Both the position numbers and the translations under genes were made by a program. DNA of 64,000 nucleotides, taken from NCBI GenBank assembly GCA_963989385.1, contig OZ022511.1, positions 26,158,503 through 26,222,502 of the forward strand, given 5' to 3'. Of this stretch, positions 9,325 through 19,320 are shown one piece after another (position 1 is the first letter of the stretch; each line of letters starts with the position of its first letter). Below the pieces are notes generated by a model, which did no database searches, had not been told where the DNA came from, and was given only the letters and a program-made list of their open reading frames with translations. The DNA comes from Ctena decussata (lineage: Eukaryota; Mollusca; Bivalvia; Lucinida; Lucinidae).

Positions 9325-9852
9325 ATGCCAAGGATACGCTTGTCAAGCCAGACGTACAGATGCTTGTTCTGTGGAAGTGGTTTCTGGGACATGAAGTGTC
9401 TGCAGGAGCATGTGAGAACCTGTCAGCAACAGAAAGAGGAGAAGCCTCAAAAGGTTGCAGAGGGTCGAGAGCAGATGTGTGAATTTTGTTCGAAGATGTT
9501 CAGTAGGATGTCTGACCTACGCCGGCACATCCGTCGGACACGTCAGTTCGTGCCTGAGACGCCTTTGGTATCAGCTGCAGCAACATCGGTGTTGGAATGT
9601 GTGTTGCCAGTGACCTCGTCAGGGGAAGAGCTAGGAGAAGTTGCTTCTATGGATGAACTTGGCTCAGATCCTGAAATTGAACTTGTGGCAGATGAGCCAA
9701 CATCTGTGGCCATAACTTCAGAGATACTGTCGACATCGGCTGATGACATTGCTACAATCAGGAAACCAACGAGACCAGTCCCTGTTGTGTGTGGCAAAAA
9801 GCCAAAACTGTCATTGGTATCGTTCTCTTTGACTTTGGAGAAAAGATTGTAG
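9325..9852 (+). CDS. ORF3 of gypsy element: zinc-finger protein (copy B)
   Basis: A 175-codon ORF, the counterpart of 2125-2652. It keeps the C2HC finger at residues 13-33 and the incomplete second finger at 52-68. Differences from copy A include Lys10 to Thr and one Asp to Ala in the acidic tail. The frame is open in both copies although pol is not. It lies 9 nt after the pol stop and directly after a splice-acceptor-like signal. Confidence 0.7.
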   Translation: MPRIRLSSQTYRCLFCGSGFWDMKCLQEHVRTCQQQKEEKPQKVAEGREQMCEFCSKMFSRMSDLRRHIRRTRQFVPETPLVSAAATSVLECVLPVTSSGEELGEVASMDELGSDPEIELVADEPTSVAITSEILSTSADDIATIRKPTRPVPVVCGKKPKLSLVSFSLTLEKRL

Positions 9853-10145
9853 CCGCTGATGTAGAAACTTCAGCAAGTGTGCAGTCTCCAGTTGTTCAAA
9901 CTGAAACTGAAATACTGCCTGAGTTCACAGGTAGCACTTATACTAGGCACGTCATTTGTACTCGTCCTATGGTAACTGTCTCTACTGCGACAGCAAGCTT
10001 CAGTGTGAGGGAATATGGTGTCCAGTGTAACATGGAGAGGAGTCGTGTTGAACACCACAGGATCATTGAAACCACTAAAGTGTATAAAGAGAATGGAGCA
10101 GATGTCACTAGAAAGGAAGTTCATGAGACACGTTGGGTTGAATGA
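9744..10145 (+). CDS. ORF3 continuation in the -1 frame (copy B)
   Basis: Counterpart of 2544-2945, with the same protein sequence from the GTG at 9789 onward. It overlaps the ORF3 end and has no ATG near its start. The frame break is shared with copy A, so it predates the tandem arrangement or is a normal feature of the family. Confidence 0.45.
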
Positions 10146-10643
10146 GTGATGAGCATTATGGCTGACAATCAGATAATACTATGTTCACCTAAAATTTGTT
10201 GTTGAGATAAGTTTTCTCTAATCACAGGTTTGAAATGATACTTTCGATTTCAAGTTTAAATGATGTTTAGAGTTCTGTCCAAGGTACACAGAAGGATTTA
10301 TAGCATTGATACTGTATGTATATCCAGGAAGGATTCGTCTGAGCGGAACTCAGATATTTCTATATTGCTATTACAGTTGTATACATGTCAAATAATTCAA
10401 TCTGTCTGAAAAAAATATATATAATAATAATAAATATTTCATGAGTTAATTATCTTAAGTTGTAAGTCGGGACGACTTAAAGCGGAGGCGTGGGTAATGT
10501 AATGGCTACGGTATTGAGTAAACACGGCTATTGTGTGGTGGCTATTGGCCTTAAAGCCGTTTCATGTTAGTCCGATGTTCGGCTCTTTGTTAGTTGACCT
10601 TAAGTAGCCGGGTACCAGTTGAATTAAAGCACGTGAAGCGGGC

Positions 10644-10678
10644 TATAAAAGGGCTAACGCAACCATCGACAGTCAGTC
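10644..10678 (+). promoter_or_regulatory. Core promoter in 3' LTR
   Basis: TATAAAA at 10644-10650 and the TCAGTC initiator at 10673-10678, identical to the upstream LTR. In this position it could drive read-through transcription into the flank at 11141 onward. Confidence 0.65.
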
Positions 10679-10730
10679 GTCTGGTAGCTGTCACAGAAGA
10701 AAGATCGAGATAAATACAGAGGTAAATTAA

Positions 10731-10824
10731 TATTTCCTGAAAAGGAAATACATATATATTGTTTCTGAAAAGAAACAATATACTGCATGTACGAATCAAT
10801 AATTACTGAAAAGTAATTATTGAT
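10731..10824 (+). other. Three GAAA-tetraloop hairpins (3' LTR copy)
   Basis: Identical to 3530-3623, with stems at 10731-10750, 10755-10782 and 10795-10824. All three loops and stems are preserved. Confidence 0.85.
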
Positions 10825-11140
10825 AGCCTGTTTAGTTCGATTCGTAGGGTGAGCTACGGTACGGGTTTTAGTCCTGTACATATCACATTGGTTTCTGTGT
10901 ATAGAAAGAGGTGCCGACAGCTCTAAGGGATTGCTCAGAGAGAGATTAGGACGCCTGACGTATCTGCATAGCATCGTAATTGTTAGTTCAGTGATTTAGT
11001 TTTATACCCAATTATTATTAATCATATGCGCTTAATTTCTTACGAATCATTATTCTGGAGCAGGAAGCTCTGTCCAAATTGAGATTGTATTGTGCATTTA
11101 ATAAGCATTAGAACCGCTCGGGAGGCATTGATTTGTTACA

Positions 11141-12360
11141 TTTTCTTCATAATTTTCTATGTATTGGTATGGTTCAAAGCCAGAACCCCCTGGGGTCCAT
11201 TTTAGACCCTGGGGCCATCATTTGAACAAGCTTGGTAAAGGACCACTGGGCAATGGATCGTACCAAATTTCAAACATTTGCACTAAGGGGTTCTGTTGAA
11301 GAAGATTCTTGAGTATATTTTAATTTAGAATCCAAGACCCCCACCACAGGGCCATTTTTAATCCCAGGGCCACCATTTACTTTAAGGAGTCCACCAAGCA
11401 ATGCATCATGCCAAATTTCGAACATCTGAGCTGAGTGGTTCACAGAATATTTTTGAATTGATTTGGTGCTTTACATGTACGTCCACGGTCAACAACTATG
11501 GTCATGTCGGGACGGTCAGTAAACTAAGCACAATATTCCTGGGCCGGATTAGACCTCCTAAGTGGTTAACCAGTACTAAGTGCACATACTTTTCACCAGT
11601 AACTGACCACTGCCCTTCTTTAATCTCGGGTTAGGAGAAACAAAAATATGTGGCCAGACCGGGTTTCGAACCCAGGACCTCTGACTTATGAGTCAGGTGC
11701 CCTACTGATTGGGCTACCCAGCCCGGTGTGGTTCTATGGAAGATTTTTGCATATTTTTCTATGTATTTCTGTGGTTTTAATGCATGGCATAACAAACAAA
11801 CTCAACAAATTTTAAAGCATCTGAGTCTTGCAGATCTGAAGAAGATTTTTGAATATTTTTCTATGTATTTTTATGGCCCAAACCTTAGACTCTCTCCTAT
11901 AGGGCCATTTTGGACTCAAAGGCCATCATTTGAACAAGTTGGTATAGGACTACTAGGTAATGTTTCATACCGAATTTCAAGAACCTGAGCCTTGCAGCTC
12001 TGAAGAACAAATTTGTGAATATTTTTCTATGTATTTGTATAGTTTAAACCCAGGACCTCTTGGAGCGGGACCATTTTAGACCCTGAGGCCATCATTTGAA
12101 CAAACTTGGTACAGGACTACTAGCCAATGCTAGATACTAAATTTCAACCATCTGGACCAAGTGCTTCTGAAGAAGATTTTTAAGTACCGGTATGTTATAA
12201 TTTCGAATCCAAGATGCGCTGCCACAGGGCCATTTGGACCTCAGGGCTTAGTACTATTTTTCACCACCTTGGCACAGGTCCAGTAGACAATGCTTCATAC
12301 CAAATATCAAAGCCCTAGGCCTAGCTGTTTTAGAGAAGATGTCGTTTAAAGCAAATTGTT
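11141..12360 (+). repeat. Degenerate ~160-bp tandem repeat
   Basis: Diverged monomers share phrases such as 'gccatcatttgaacaa' followed by 'cttggta.aggac' and 'atatttttctatgtattt'. Anchors fall at about 11214, 11368, 11923, 12088 and 12250, a spacing near 155-165 bp once the insert near 11400-11730 is skipped. I recall this as a dispersed family common in bivalve genomes. No coding potential is seen. Confidence 0.7.
11652..11723 (-). tRNA. tRNA-like sequence (Met-CAT-like), likely pseudogene or SINE head
   Basis: On the minus strand 72 nt fold as a tRNA. The acceptor stem is GGCTGGG/TCTGGCC with three wobbles, and the D stem is GCCC/GGGC. The T stem CTGGG/CCCGG carries the loop TTCGAAA. The A box (TAGCCCAATCAG) and B box (GGTTCGAAACC) are near consensus. 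The anticodon loop contains CTCATAA, suggesting CAT, but the anticodon stem pairs out of register by one base (CTGAC/GTCAG with a 6-nt loop). That argues against a functional tRNA. It sits inside the degenerate repeat. Confidence 0.5.
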
Positions 12361-12429
12361 GACAGTGCATGACGGACACTGACTGATCACAATAGTCTGA
12401 GTCTATGGCTCAGTTCTGAGCATATGGCT

Positions 12430-12960
12430 CAGGTGAGCTAAAAGTTGTTTTATTGGTTTTGGTATTTTGAGAAATGGCAGTCATCTTGCATTCTCTTCAG
12501 GATGGAATTTTTGATCAGGCTAAACGTGAAATTTGAGAACCATGACTGTTTGCAGTCATTTGAATGGACTTATATATGCGACGGTCGATGGAAATTATTT
12601 TACTGTTCACATAAATCGTAAAAGGTCTGTGTCACCTAATTCCACTACAGATTTTTGTATTTTCATAATTCTGAAAACCATTCTCCCACATATGCTCCCT
12701 GCAAAATTTCAGGCAAATATACCAAGCGGTCGGGAGGAAAAGTTGTGATTCTATTGGTTTTGCTATTTTTTGTAACAGTGGCTATCTTAGATTCTAAACA
12801 AGGCTGACTTTTATGAATCTGAAGGCCTGCAGTCTGATCATGGTGAAAGTGAATTTTCACAACCATGGGTGCAGCTATTAGAGAACAAGTCATTTGAATG
12901 GACTTCAATGCTACGATTGACATAAATTGTGTTGACCGACTGACTGACAAAAAAACGGGA
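12430..12960 (-). repeat. Diverged, inverted copy of the macrosatellite beta segment
   Basis: On the minus strand this region reads 'aagat.gccac...tagcaaaaac', then 'atcac..cttctc..ccgaacc.cttggtatatttg'. This matches the order of phrases in the beta part of the macrosatellite unit (for example 33390-33800). Divergence is high. The stretch between 12361 and 12430, and from 12960 to 13143, shows nothing else I can name. Confidence 0.55.
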
Positions 12961-13143
12961 CGCCTACATGTATATGACATCTTGCGAAAGTAGGTGCAAC
13001 AAAACAATGAGCATAAATGATAATTTTCTATATAATCTATAGATAGATTTTTGTTTGGATATGACACGGCTGTTTAACTAATGCAGTTTATGATTAGGAC
13101 AGCAACAATTGCCTTAAAAATAAACAGGTTCTGGTGTACTTAA

Positions 13144-13248
13144 CCCAACGGGCACATAACGTCAAAATGATATCATACTGATGTCAATGTCACGTAATTA
13201 CGTCACATCAACGTCAGTACATCATTTCAATGTCATGTGGCTGCTGGG
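13144..13248. mobile_element. 105-bp MITE-like element
   Basis: It starts CCCAACGGGCACATAACGTC and ends with GACATTGAAATGA-type sequence followed by GTGGCTGCTGGG on the + strand. The ends are imperfect inverted repeats of about 30 bp, roughly three quarters matched. The middle is a run of CGTCA/TGTCA half-palindromes. Size and TIRs fit a miniature DNA transposon. No clear target duplication is visible. Confidence 0.55.
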
Positions 13249-13264
13249 AATTGGTATCGCATAG

Positions 13265-15156
13265 TCATTCGTTCCCAAGAATGTAACTTATGGTTTGCTT
13301 TCCTTTGCTGTTCGCTGCTTGCATGAGCGGCACCGGTGACGACATAGTTTGCTGGAAATACTGGTTGTTTCCTAAAGTTTGTTTAGGTGAATACAGGGTC
13401 GAATAATTGTTTTTGGCAGTATGTATGTCTTCAGAGAAAATTCCCAACAGTGAATGACAAACAAAGTTTGCTTGAGTTTTCATTGCTTTGTTGTTAACTT
13501 GGACTGGTTGTGGTAGTAGCGGTGCTGACTGAAGGAGTGAGGCTGAGTCTTGAGGTGTGGCAGGATGTGCAGCTGTTTGGTCAGTTGAAGGGAAGAGAGA
13601 TGACTGAGAGGCACTGTACATGTTATCTCTTCCATTTCTTTCACTGAAGTGGTACAGTGGTTGTAGTGATGACATAGTTGGTTGGACATATTTAGCATTC
13701 TGTGAAGTTGTTTTAGGCAAAAAAAAGCCAGAACTACTGTCTTTGCGAGCAGATATTTCTTTGGAGAAAGTTTCGAAAAGTGACCGGCGAACAGAGTTTG
13801 TATCATTGTTATTTATTTCCTTGGTAACTTTGACTGGCTTTACTGGTGTTGATGTTGGCTGATCGAAAGATGGTGGGTCCTTAGATAAGGTGTTCTGACA
13901 CTTTTGTGGAATGCTTTCTTCACTGGCATCCAAAGTAGTTCTCTTCCTTGGGTTTGGTGTTTTTGAAGTAGCGCATCTTGCGCCTGAGATGGAGATACTA
14001 ATGTAAATTCTCCTAAGGTTTCAAAAGCAGACGCAGTGAATTCATCACCGACTTTTCCAGCTTTGACCTCAAATCGATGGGGAAAAGATATCTTTTCTAA
14101 GAGTTCACTTGTTTTCTCATCTAGTGCCTGTTCTTGAATATCCTGGGCAGAAGTACCTAGGAATTGTTCTGCTAGTTCATTAAACAATGTAACAATTCTG
14201 GTTTTGTTGTCCTGTGCAACTTCAACAGTTGCTATGATTCCTTTGGCTGCTATTGTGTAAATCTTTCGACATTTGCTGCATGTGTAGAGGTGGCTTTCAG
14301 GGTTCACTCGCATGCTTTTTTACATGCCAGTAGTGGGCAGGAGTCATAGACGTGCACATTCAGACCTGTGGGAATAGCAATAAATTCTTGGCTTGTATTA
14401 TACTGCTGTAAATTATCAATGTTTTCAACTTTCTCTGCTTGTTCAGGTTTTGGGGATAAATCCACCTTAATGTTAACTCAACATCCTGCAAATAGTTAAT
14501 CTGAGGAAATATTTCATTAATCAGGACAATTGCTTTGGTAGCATTTACGACATTGTAGTTGCCATAGTTCTTTATTTGAACATTTGCAACCAGTACAATG
14601 TCACCTACTTCCCCTTTGAATGGGTCCTTCACTGGAGAATAAAACATAAATCAAGTTTGATACTAGAATCTCTAATGCTGACAACTAGTCTGTCAGATTT
14701 TTTACCAGACTTCCCTTTTCTGTTTTCAATGTCACAAATCATGCCCGCAATATAAATTCTTTTCTCACTTTTCACAAATTGCAATACATTATCTAATTAT
14801 CTAATAGAGTGACTTCCACATGAAAAACAAATGGGCCTTCTGTACTCTTGGTTATTGTAGTCCTGTGTGTTAAGGTGAGTTGTAGCCCACTAGCTGTGGA
14901 ACAGAAGCGTTCGTCACAGGAGTTGACTTTCACATTGTCAAAGTTGTATGTTTCATTTTGTTTTAGTTCTGAATATATGGTATCTGCCGCTTCTCCCCAT
15001 GCTATGAAATATATTTTTGCAGTAGTATCCATTAAAAGACCTGACAGTCTGTTTTTTGCAGGTACATCTCCGTTTATATGTTGAACTGATTTTATAGTGG
15101 CAGTCACACTAATGGACTTATTCACATGAAGTAGTTTGACATCTTTAATGGACAAC
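13265..15156 (-). pseudogene. RPA70-like single-stranded-DNA-binding protein, decayed
   Basis: Read on the minus strand. An acceptor-like TTTACTTTCAG precedes 15156. The first block (15156-14793) resembles an RPA-type OB fold (LSIKDVKLLHVNKSISVTA, LMDTTAKIYFIAWGEA). A second block runs in shifted frames over about 14790-14360 (GEVGDIVLVANVQIKNYG). The third (about 14350-13840) matches the RPA70 C-terminal domain: a C-X4-C...C-X2-C zinc ribbon (SCPLLACKK, TCSKCRK), then FNELAEQFLGTSAQDI and FEVKAGKVGDEFTASAF. A low-complexity tail follows to a stop at 13265. At least three frame changes (near 14650, 14318 and 13965) make it non-functional as read, unless some are short introns. RPA-like genes are carried by some Helitrons, but no Rep/helicase is nearby. 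A decayed host paralogue is equally possible. Confidence 0.65.
13289..13843 (-). repeat. Two 110-residue-period repeats in the RPA-like tail
   Basis: In the 222-residue tail frame, residues 31-105 (13843-13619) align without gaps to residues 141-215 (13513-13289). Shared landmarks are V-x2-SL-x3-FS-x2-I, PK-x(1)-T, Y-x-Q-x-TMSS-x2-PL. The period is 330 nt. The match is clear at protein level and weaker at DNA level, so the duplication is old. Confidence 0.7.
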
Positions 15157-15219
15157 CTGAAAGTAAAATATAGAGTATTGGGAATAATAAACAAGAGGGC
15201 CATGAGACCTAGAATCGCT

Positions 15220-15351
15220 CACCTGAGCATGATGGCCATGTAGTTTATGTGGCCTTAACCCTTGAAGCTGTTTTTGTTCCGTCAGCACCTGAGCATGATG
15301 GCCATGTAGGTCATGTGACCTAGACCCTTGAAGCTGTTTTCGTTCCGTCAG
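15220..15351 (+). repeat. 66-bp tandem duplication
   Basis: Two adjacent 66-bp units (15220-15285 and 15286-15351) both begin CACCTGAGCATGATGGCCAT and end GTTCCGTCAG. They differ at a handful of sites. They lie in a dispersed repeat with 'gaccttgacctc' phrases. The rest of 15352-15971 is repeat-like and non-coding. Confidence 0.85.
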
Positions 15352-15971
15352 ACCATGGAGGCTGTATATGAAATTTGGTTACAATTAGCCCAGTGGCTTT
15401 TGAGGAGATGTCTTAAATTGTCAAAATATGAGACATGCGCCAGAGGTCAAAGAATGACCTTGACCTCTTGTACCCACAAATCTTCTATGTACTATTAAAC
15501 TAAGACAACTGTATATAGCAATTTTGCAGCCAAAATCTTCTAAACTTGCCATGAAATCTTATGTTCTAGCGTTTTCCCATACTTGAAGGTCAACGTCAAC
15601 TGCAGGTTATCATTTGAACAATCTTGATAGTACTCAAATACCTGGTGCTATATACACCAAGTTTCAAGGCCATCACAGATTTGGTTCTTAAGAAGAAAAT
15701 TTGAATAGGTTTTTCCCACATATATTAGCATGGAAGCCATGTTGGTCACAAGGTCACCCAAATTTATTATGGTACCAATCGTAATATGACATATATTACA
15801 GAAGAATGGAATTACGGAAGGGCAAGGCAAATCCAGTATAGGCTTACTTTTTTCAAAGTGGGGCTATAAGAATAAAACATCACAGTACAACTGTCTTCAA
15901 ATGTGTTGATATCGCTTCCTTTTATACATGTAATCAAACATGTGCTTATGATACATAATAACATCAAAATA

Positions 15972-16001
15972 ACGGCTAAAACACAATCAGGGTGTGCATT
16001 T
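15972..16001 (+). repeat. 30-bp perfect inverted repeat, left member
   Basis: Starts ACGGCTAAAACACAATCAGG. It is the exact reverse complement of 20645-20674. Identity ends abruptly at 30 bp on the inner side, as expected of a terminal inverted repeat rather than of a longer duplication. Confidence 0.85.
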
Positions 16002-17640
16002 CACAAAACACCATGTTATATGTTTATACTTTACTATGATGAACTCCTAGAATGTTGTTATTAGCATAGATTGACAGAAAAATTCGCAAGCTTTCCAGTG
16101 ATACATAATATGTACAGGTTATTAGTATCGCAAAGATTTTGTGCATGGTCAAACGTCTAAAAGCGGCATTTTTTTCAGGGTTATAAAGTTTCACTTTAAA
16201 ATTTCTCATTTTTTAGAAGATACTGACAGTAAATATTTCAATTACATTCAATAAAGCTTTATTTTTTATCAAGAGGAACACCCTAGCTCCTAGCTGGGGT
16301 GATTTATTTTCTGTTTCATGACTTCTTACAATTTTTCAGGCATTCCTTCAAATTTAGCTCTTTGTTATAATTTTAGCAATATGTTAGCCTCAAATCATGA
16401 GCTTCTAGATCTGATAAAGTGCAAAACTTTTAAACCCAAATGCCATATTTTGCTTAAGACATTAAAGTAGATTGGACGGCAAAACATTTATAGTACACGG
16501 AATGAAGCCCTTATACATCAGCTGCAATACCAGCATAGCACGTAAATGTCGTGTCCGTAGCCCCAAATTTGCAACTCTTATTTGACTATATTAATAATGC
16601 TGAAGTAAAAAATCATTTATAGAATTATTTGCGGGTCCTGCCATTAAACTTCTAAAAAGAAACAGTGTGCGGTTAACTACAAGAACAAAATCTATTCTGT
16701 CCATAGGCCTGTCGTGTCCATAGCCCAATTTCTGTAGTTATCTTATAATGATAAATATAACTGTATCTTGTCTTTTTTTTATTTTCTACTTACATGTACA
16801 TCATTATAACTCATAAACATACCATTTAATATCATTTGAAGTTATTCTTAAAGTAAACCAGGAATTGTAAAGACTTCATCTGATCAACCATGATATATTT
16901 GCAGCTGAACAACTTTTCATCTTAGATCTTCTGACTTATTTTTCTAGAAATTTGGAATCCTATATTACAAAATTAAGCTTTAGGTATCTTAAATGATTTG
17001 AAAATATGGAAACAAGGACTTGAGTGTTTTATATGCTAATATTATTGGTAAAACTGTATCAGAACATATGGGGCTATGGACACGACATATTTACTAATTT
17101 GACCGTATCCTCTATTCCTGCCAACAGTTTCAGATACAGCTTGAATCATGAGGCTTAAAGAAAAAGACAGTGTGCAGACAATGAGTCTGTCAGTGAAACA
17201 GAGACCATTCATTATACACAGCATTGGCAGAAAAGCCCAGAAAATGAGGAGATAAATTGGAAGAAATGTCTGAAAAATTGTAAGGATGTCATGAAACAGG
17301 GAATAAATCATCCCAGCGAAGAGCTAGGGTGTTCGTCTTGAAAATTATTAAAACTTCCTTGAATGTAACTGAAAGATTTACTTACTGTCGGTATCTTTCA
17401 AAAAATAGAAGTTTTATAGTGAAACGTTCTAACGCTGTAAAAATGCCATTTTTAGACATTTGATCATGCACAAAATCTTTGAAATACTAATAACCTGTAC
17501 ATATTATATATCACTGGAAAGCTGGCGAAAATATTTGTTAATCTATGATAACAATAACATTGTATAAATATATTAACATATGACATGGTGTTTTGTGAAA
17601 TGCTCAACCTGATGGTATTTTAGCTGTAAGAATATCAATT
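15972..17640. mobile_element. Foldback element with long inverted arms
   Basis: The left arm (about 15972-16420) is the imperfect reverse complement of the right arm (about 17120-17640). Matching stretches include 'acataacatggtgttttgtgaaatgc'-like, 'actaataacctgtacatatta'-like and 'gagctagggtgttc'-like blocks in opposite orientations. The core (16420-17120) holds three copies of the 17-nt motif TGTCGTGTCCGTAGCCC or close variants. No ORF resembling a transposase is present. It is a non-autonomous element with arms of some 450 bp. Confidence 0.75.
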
Positions 17641-18137
17641 ATTATATGTTTCTTTCACTGGACTGAAGTTTGCCTCGAAAGAAGTGTCAACACTCGGTTA
17701 AAGCATGTGTTCAGACTCGGCAACTGTTAGTGCAACTGTTAGTGCACATAAAAACGTTGTATCCATATGATCCCAGTATTATCATTAAAGTTCTAAAAAT
17801 AAGTGCACCAGGGTAAGTTGATGATTTTGGACATCTTAATTAAAAAATGGTTTCAACAATTTATTCACCAAAGTCTGTAAATTTTAGGACAGAGATACCT
17901 ATAAATTTATAGATGGTCTACAGATAGCTATTAATTTATTCATGGTCTACAGACTATTTGTAAATAAAGACCCTCCCCTCCTCGATCTCATAACATCGCC
18001 ATACAAGGAAAATGAAATGTTAATATTGTACCCCTCATAAACTACACATTAAGGTAAATTCGTATACTTTCAGAGGAAGCAACTCTACACTCAGCTATTT
18101 TGACTCCCTTCTCAGCAGAGGGCAACTCTTAGAGGAA

Positions 18138-18572
18138 ACAATACCAATACCAACAAACTATTATTTAACAAAACGCCACATTGTTTGTTCGTCTTTGTGT
18201 GAGTTCTGTACTATGGAAATTGAAACAGTCTCACATCTATTTTCAGAAAGCAGACATGTTAAAAAAATTTGGAAAGACTTATCTGGATTTCTAAGAGAAA
18301 ACGATAAAGACATTAACATAAATTTAAAAACAATTACTTTTGGAATACATACATTATATCAAAAACCAGACACTCAAGTTAAAAATTTTATTTTATTCGT
18401 AGCTAAATATTTCATTTTTAGCTGTAAATATAAAAAACAAATACCAACTTTGCCCAATTTTAAATCATATTTGTCAATGAGAATAAAAACTGAAAAAGAA
18501 ATTGCACTTATCCATGACAAATTAACATATTTTGAAAATAAATGGAATGATTATTTAAACCTCATAGCTTAG
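18138..18572 (+). pseudogene. C-terminal end of a non-LTR retrotransposon ORF2
   Basis: An open frame runs from the truncation point to a stop at 18572. It encodes the tail after the RT domain: YYLTKRHIVCSSLCEFC, then VSHLFSESRHVKKIWKDL. This is the zinc-finger region (zf-RVT type) that ends many LINE ORF2 proteins, with the third Cys replaced by Ser. There is no true start codon because the element is 5'-truncated. Confidence 0.75.
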
Positions 18573-19272
18573 TTTTTGTTCAAAATGAAACAGTAGAGCA
18601 GTTGATTTTTTTTATTATTATTTTTTTGTGTCTTTCTATGTAAATCCTTGAATTTATTTTTTATTGTTATATTATTTTTTTTTTTCTGGTTTCTTTATAA
18701 TTTGTTCATTCTCTTCTTTTTTCATTTATTTGTTTATTTTTGTGTTTTTTTCTTCCCCTTTTTTTGGTTTTCATACAAAAAACATATTGTAACATGCTAT
18801 AAGAGTTTTTTCCATGACATTGTTAAAAGAAAACAAAATAGCAACATTTACACATCATATATTGGTTTTCCACCATGTTAAAATTGTAGAAAATGTATAG
18901 ATTAGTTTGACAACGCTCCCATTGGACTTATTTTCTGAAGTTAAATTTGGAATATATATACATATATGCGTGTATGTTTGTGCAGGAGTATATACATGTA
19001 CGTATATGTATGTATGTGTATATATGTGTACATATGCGTATATGTATGTAATGTGTATGTGTATAAGTATCTATATATAAATAAGTAAAATAGCAGCTAA
19101 TGTACATTACAATTACAACATCTGACTTATATGTTGATATATTCTTCCTTTCTGGAGCAGCTACAAATCTAATGGGCGCGTTGGCTAGATGTACTTGAAA
19201 CATTAGCATGTAATACTATGCAAAAACTTTTGTACCATGAGACAATATTATTAAAAAAAATAAATAACAAAA
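18139..19272 (+). mobile_element. 5'-truncated LINE with 15-bp target duplication
   Basis: The direct repeat AACTCTTAGAGGAAA is at 18124-18138 and 19273-19287. Between them are the ORF2 tail, a T-rich 3' UTR, a TA/TG microsatellite (about 18955-19080) and an A-rich end just before the second repeat. This is the signature of target-primed reverse transcription. Confidence 0.9.
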
Positions 19273-19282
19273 AACTCTTAGA

Positions 19283-19320
19283 GGAAAGAATTTGCTCCTT
19301 TAGGAGCAAAAATTCTTTCC
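19283..19320. other. Hairpin at the LINE target site
   Basis: GGAAAGAATTTGCTCC (19283-19298) pairs with 19303-19320 across a TTTA loop with a 2-nt bulge. Before the LINE landed, the hairpin stood directly at the insertion point. Confidence 0.75.

Larger units (their letters stand above)
3297..11140 (+). mobile_element. Ty3/gypsy LTR retrotransposon, copy B (complete, disrupted)
   Basis: This is a full-length element of 7,844 bp: LTR, primer-binding site, gag, PR, RT-RNase H-integrase, ORF3, polypurine tract, LTR. Coding breaks: an indel in the A-run 5759-5763, a 22-bp duplication at 6262-6305, TGA at 7308-7310, TAA at 7461-7463, and an indel near 8566-8570. The 99.8% LTR identity indicates a very recent origin, so the element is young but dead. 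No target-site duplication can be judged because its left flank is copy A. Confidence 0.95.
10498..11140 (+). repeat. 3' LTR of copy B (643 bp)
   Basis: It starts TGTAATGG after a polypurine tract and ends TTGTTACA. It is identical to 3297-3939 except at 10962. The flank after 11140 is unrelated host repeat DNA. Confidence 0.95.

Noticed and set aside
11652..11723. Functional tRNA-Met
   Set aside because: The anticodon stem is out of register and the acceptor has three wobble pairs; it sits in repeat DNA.
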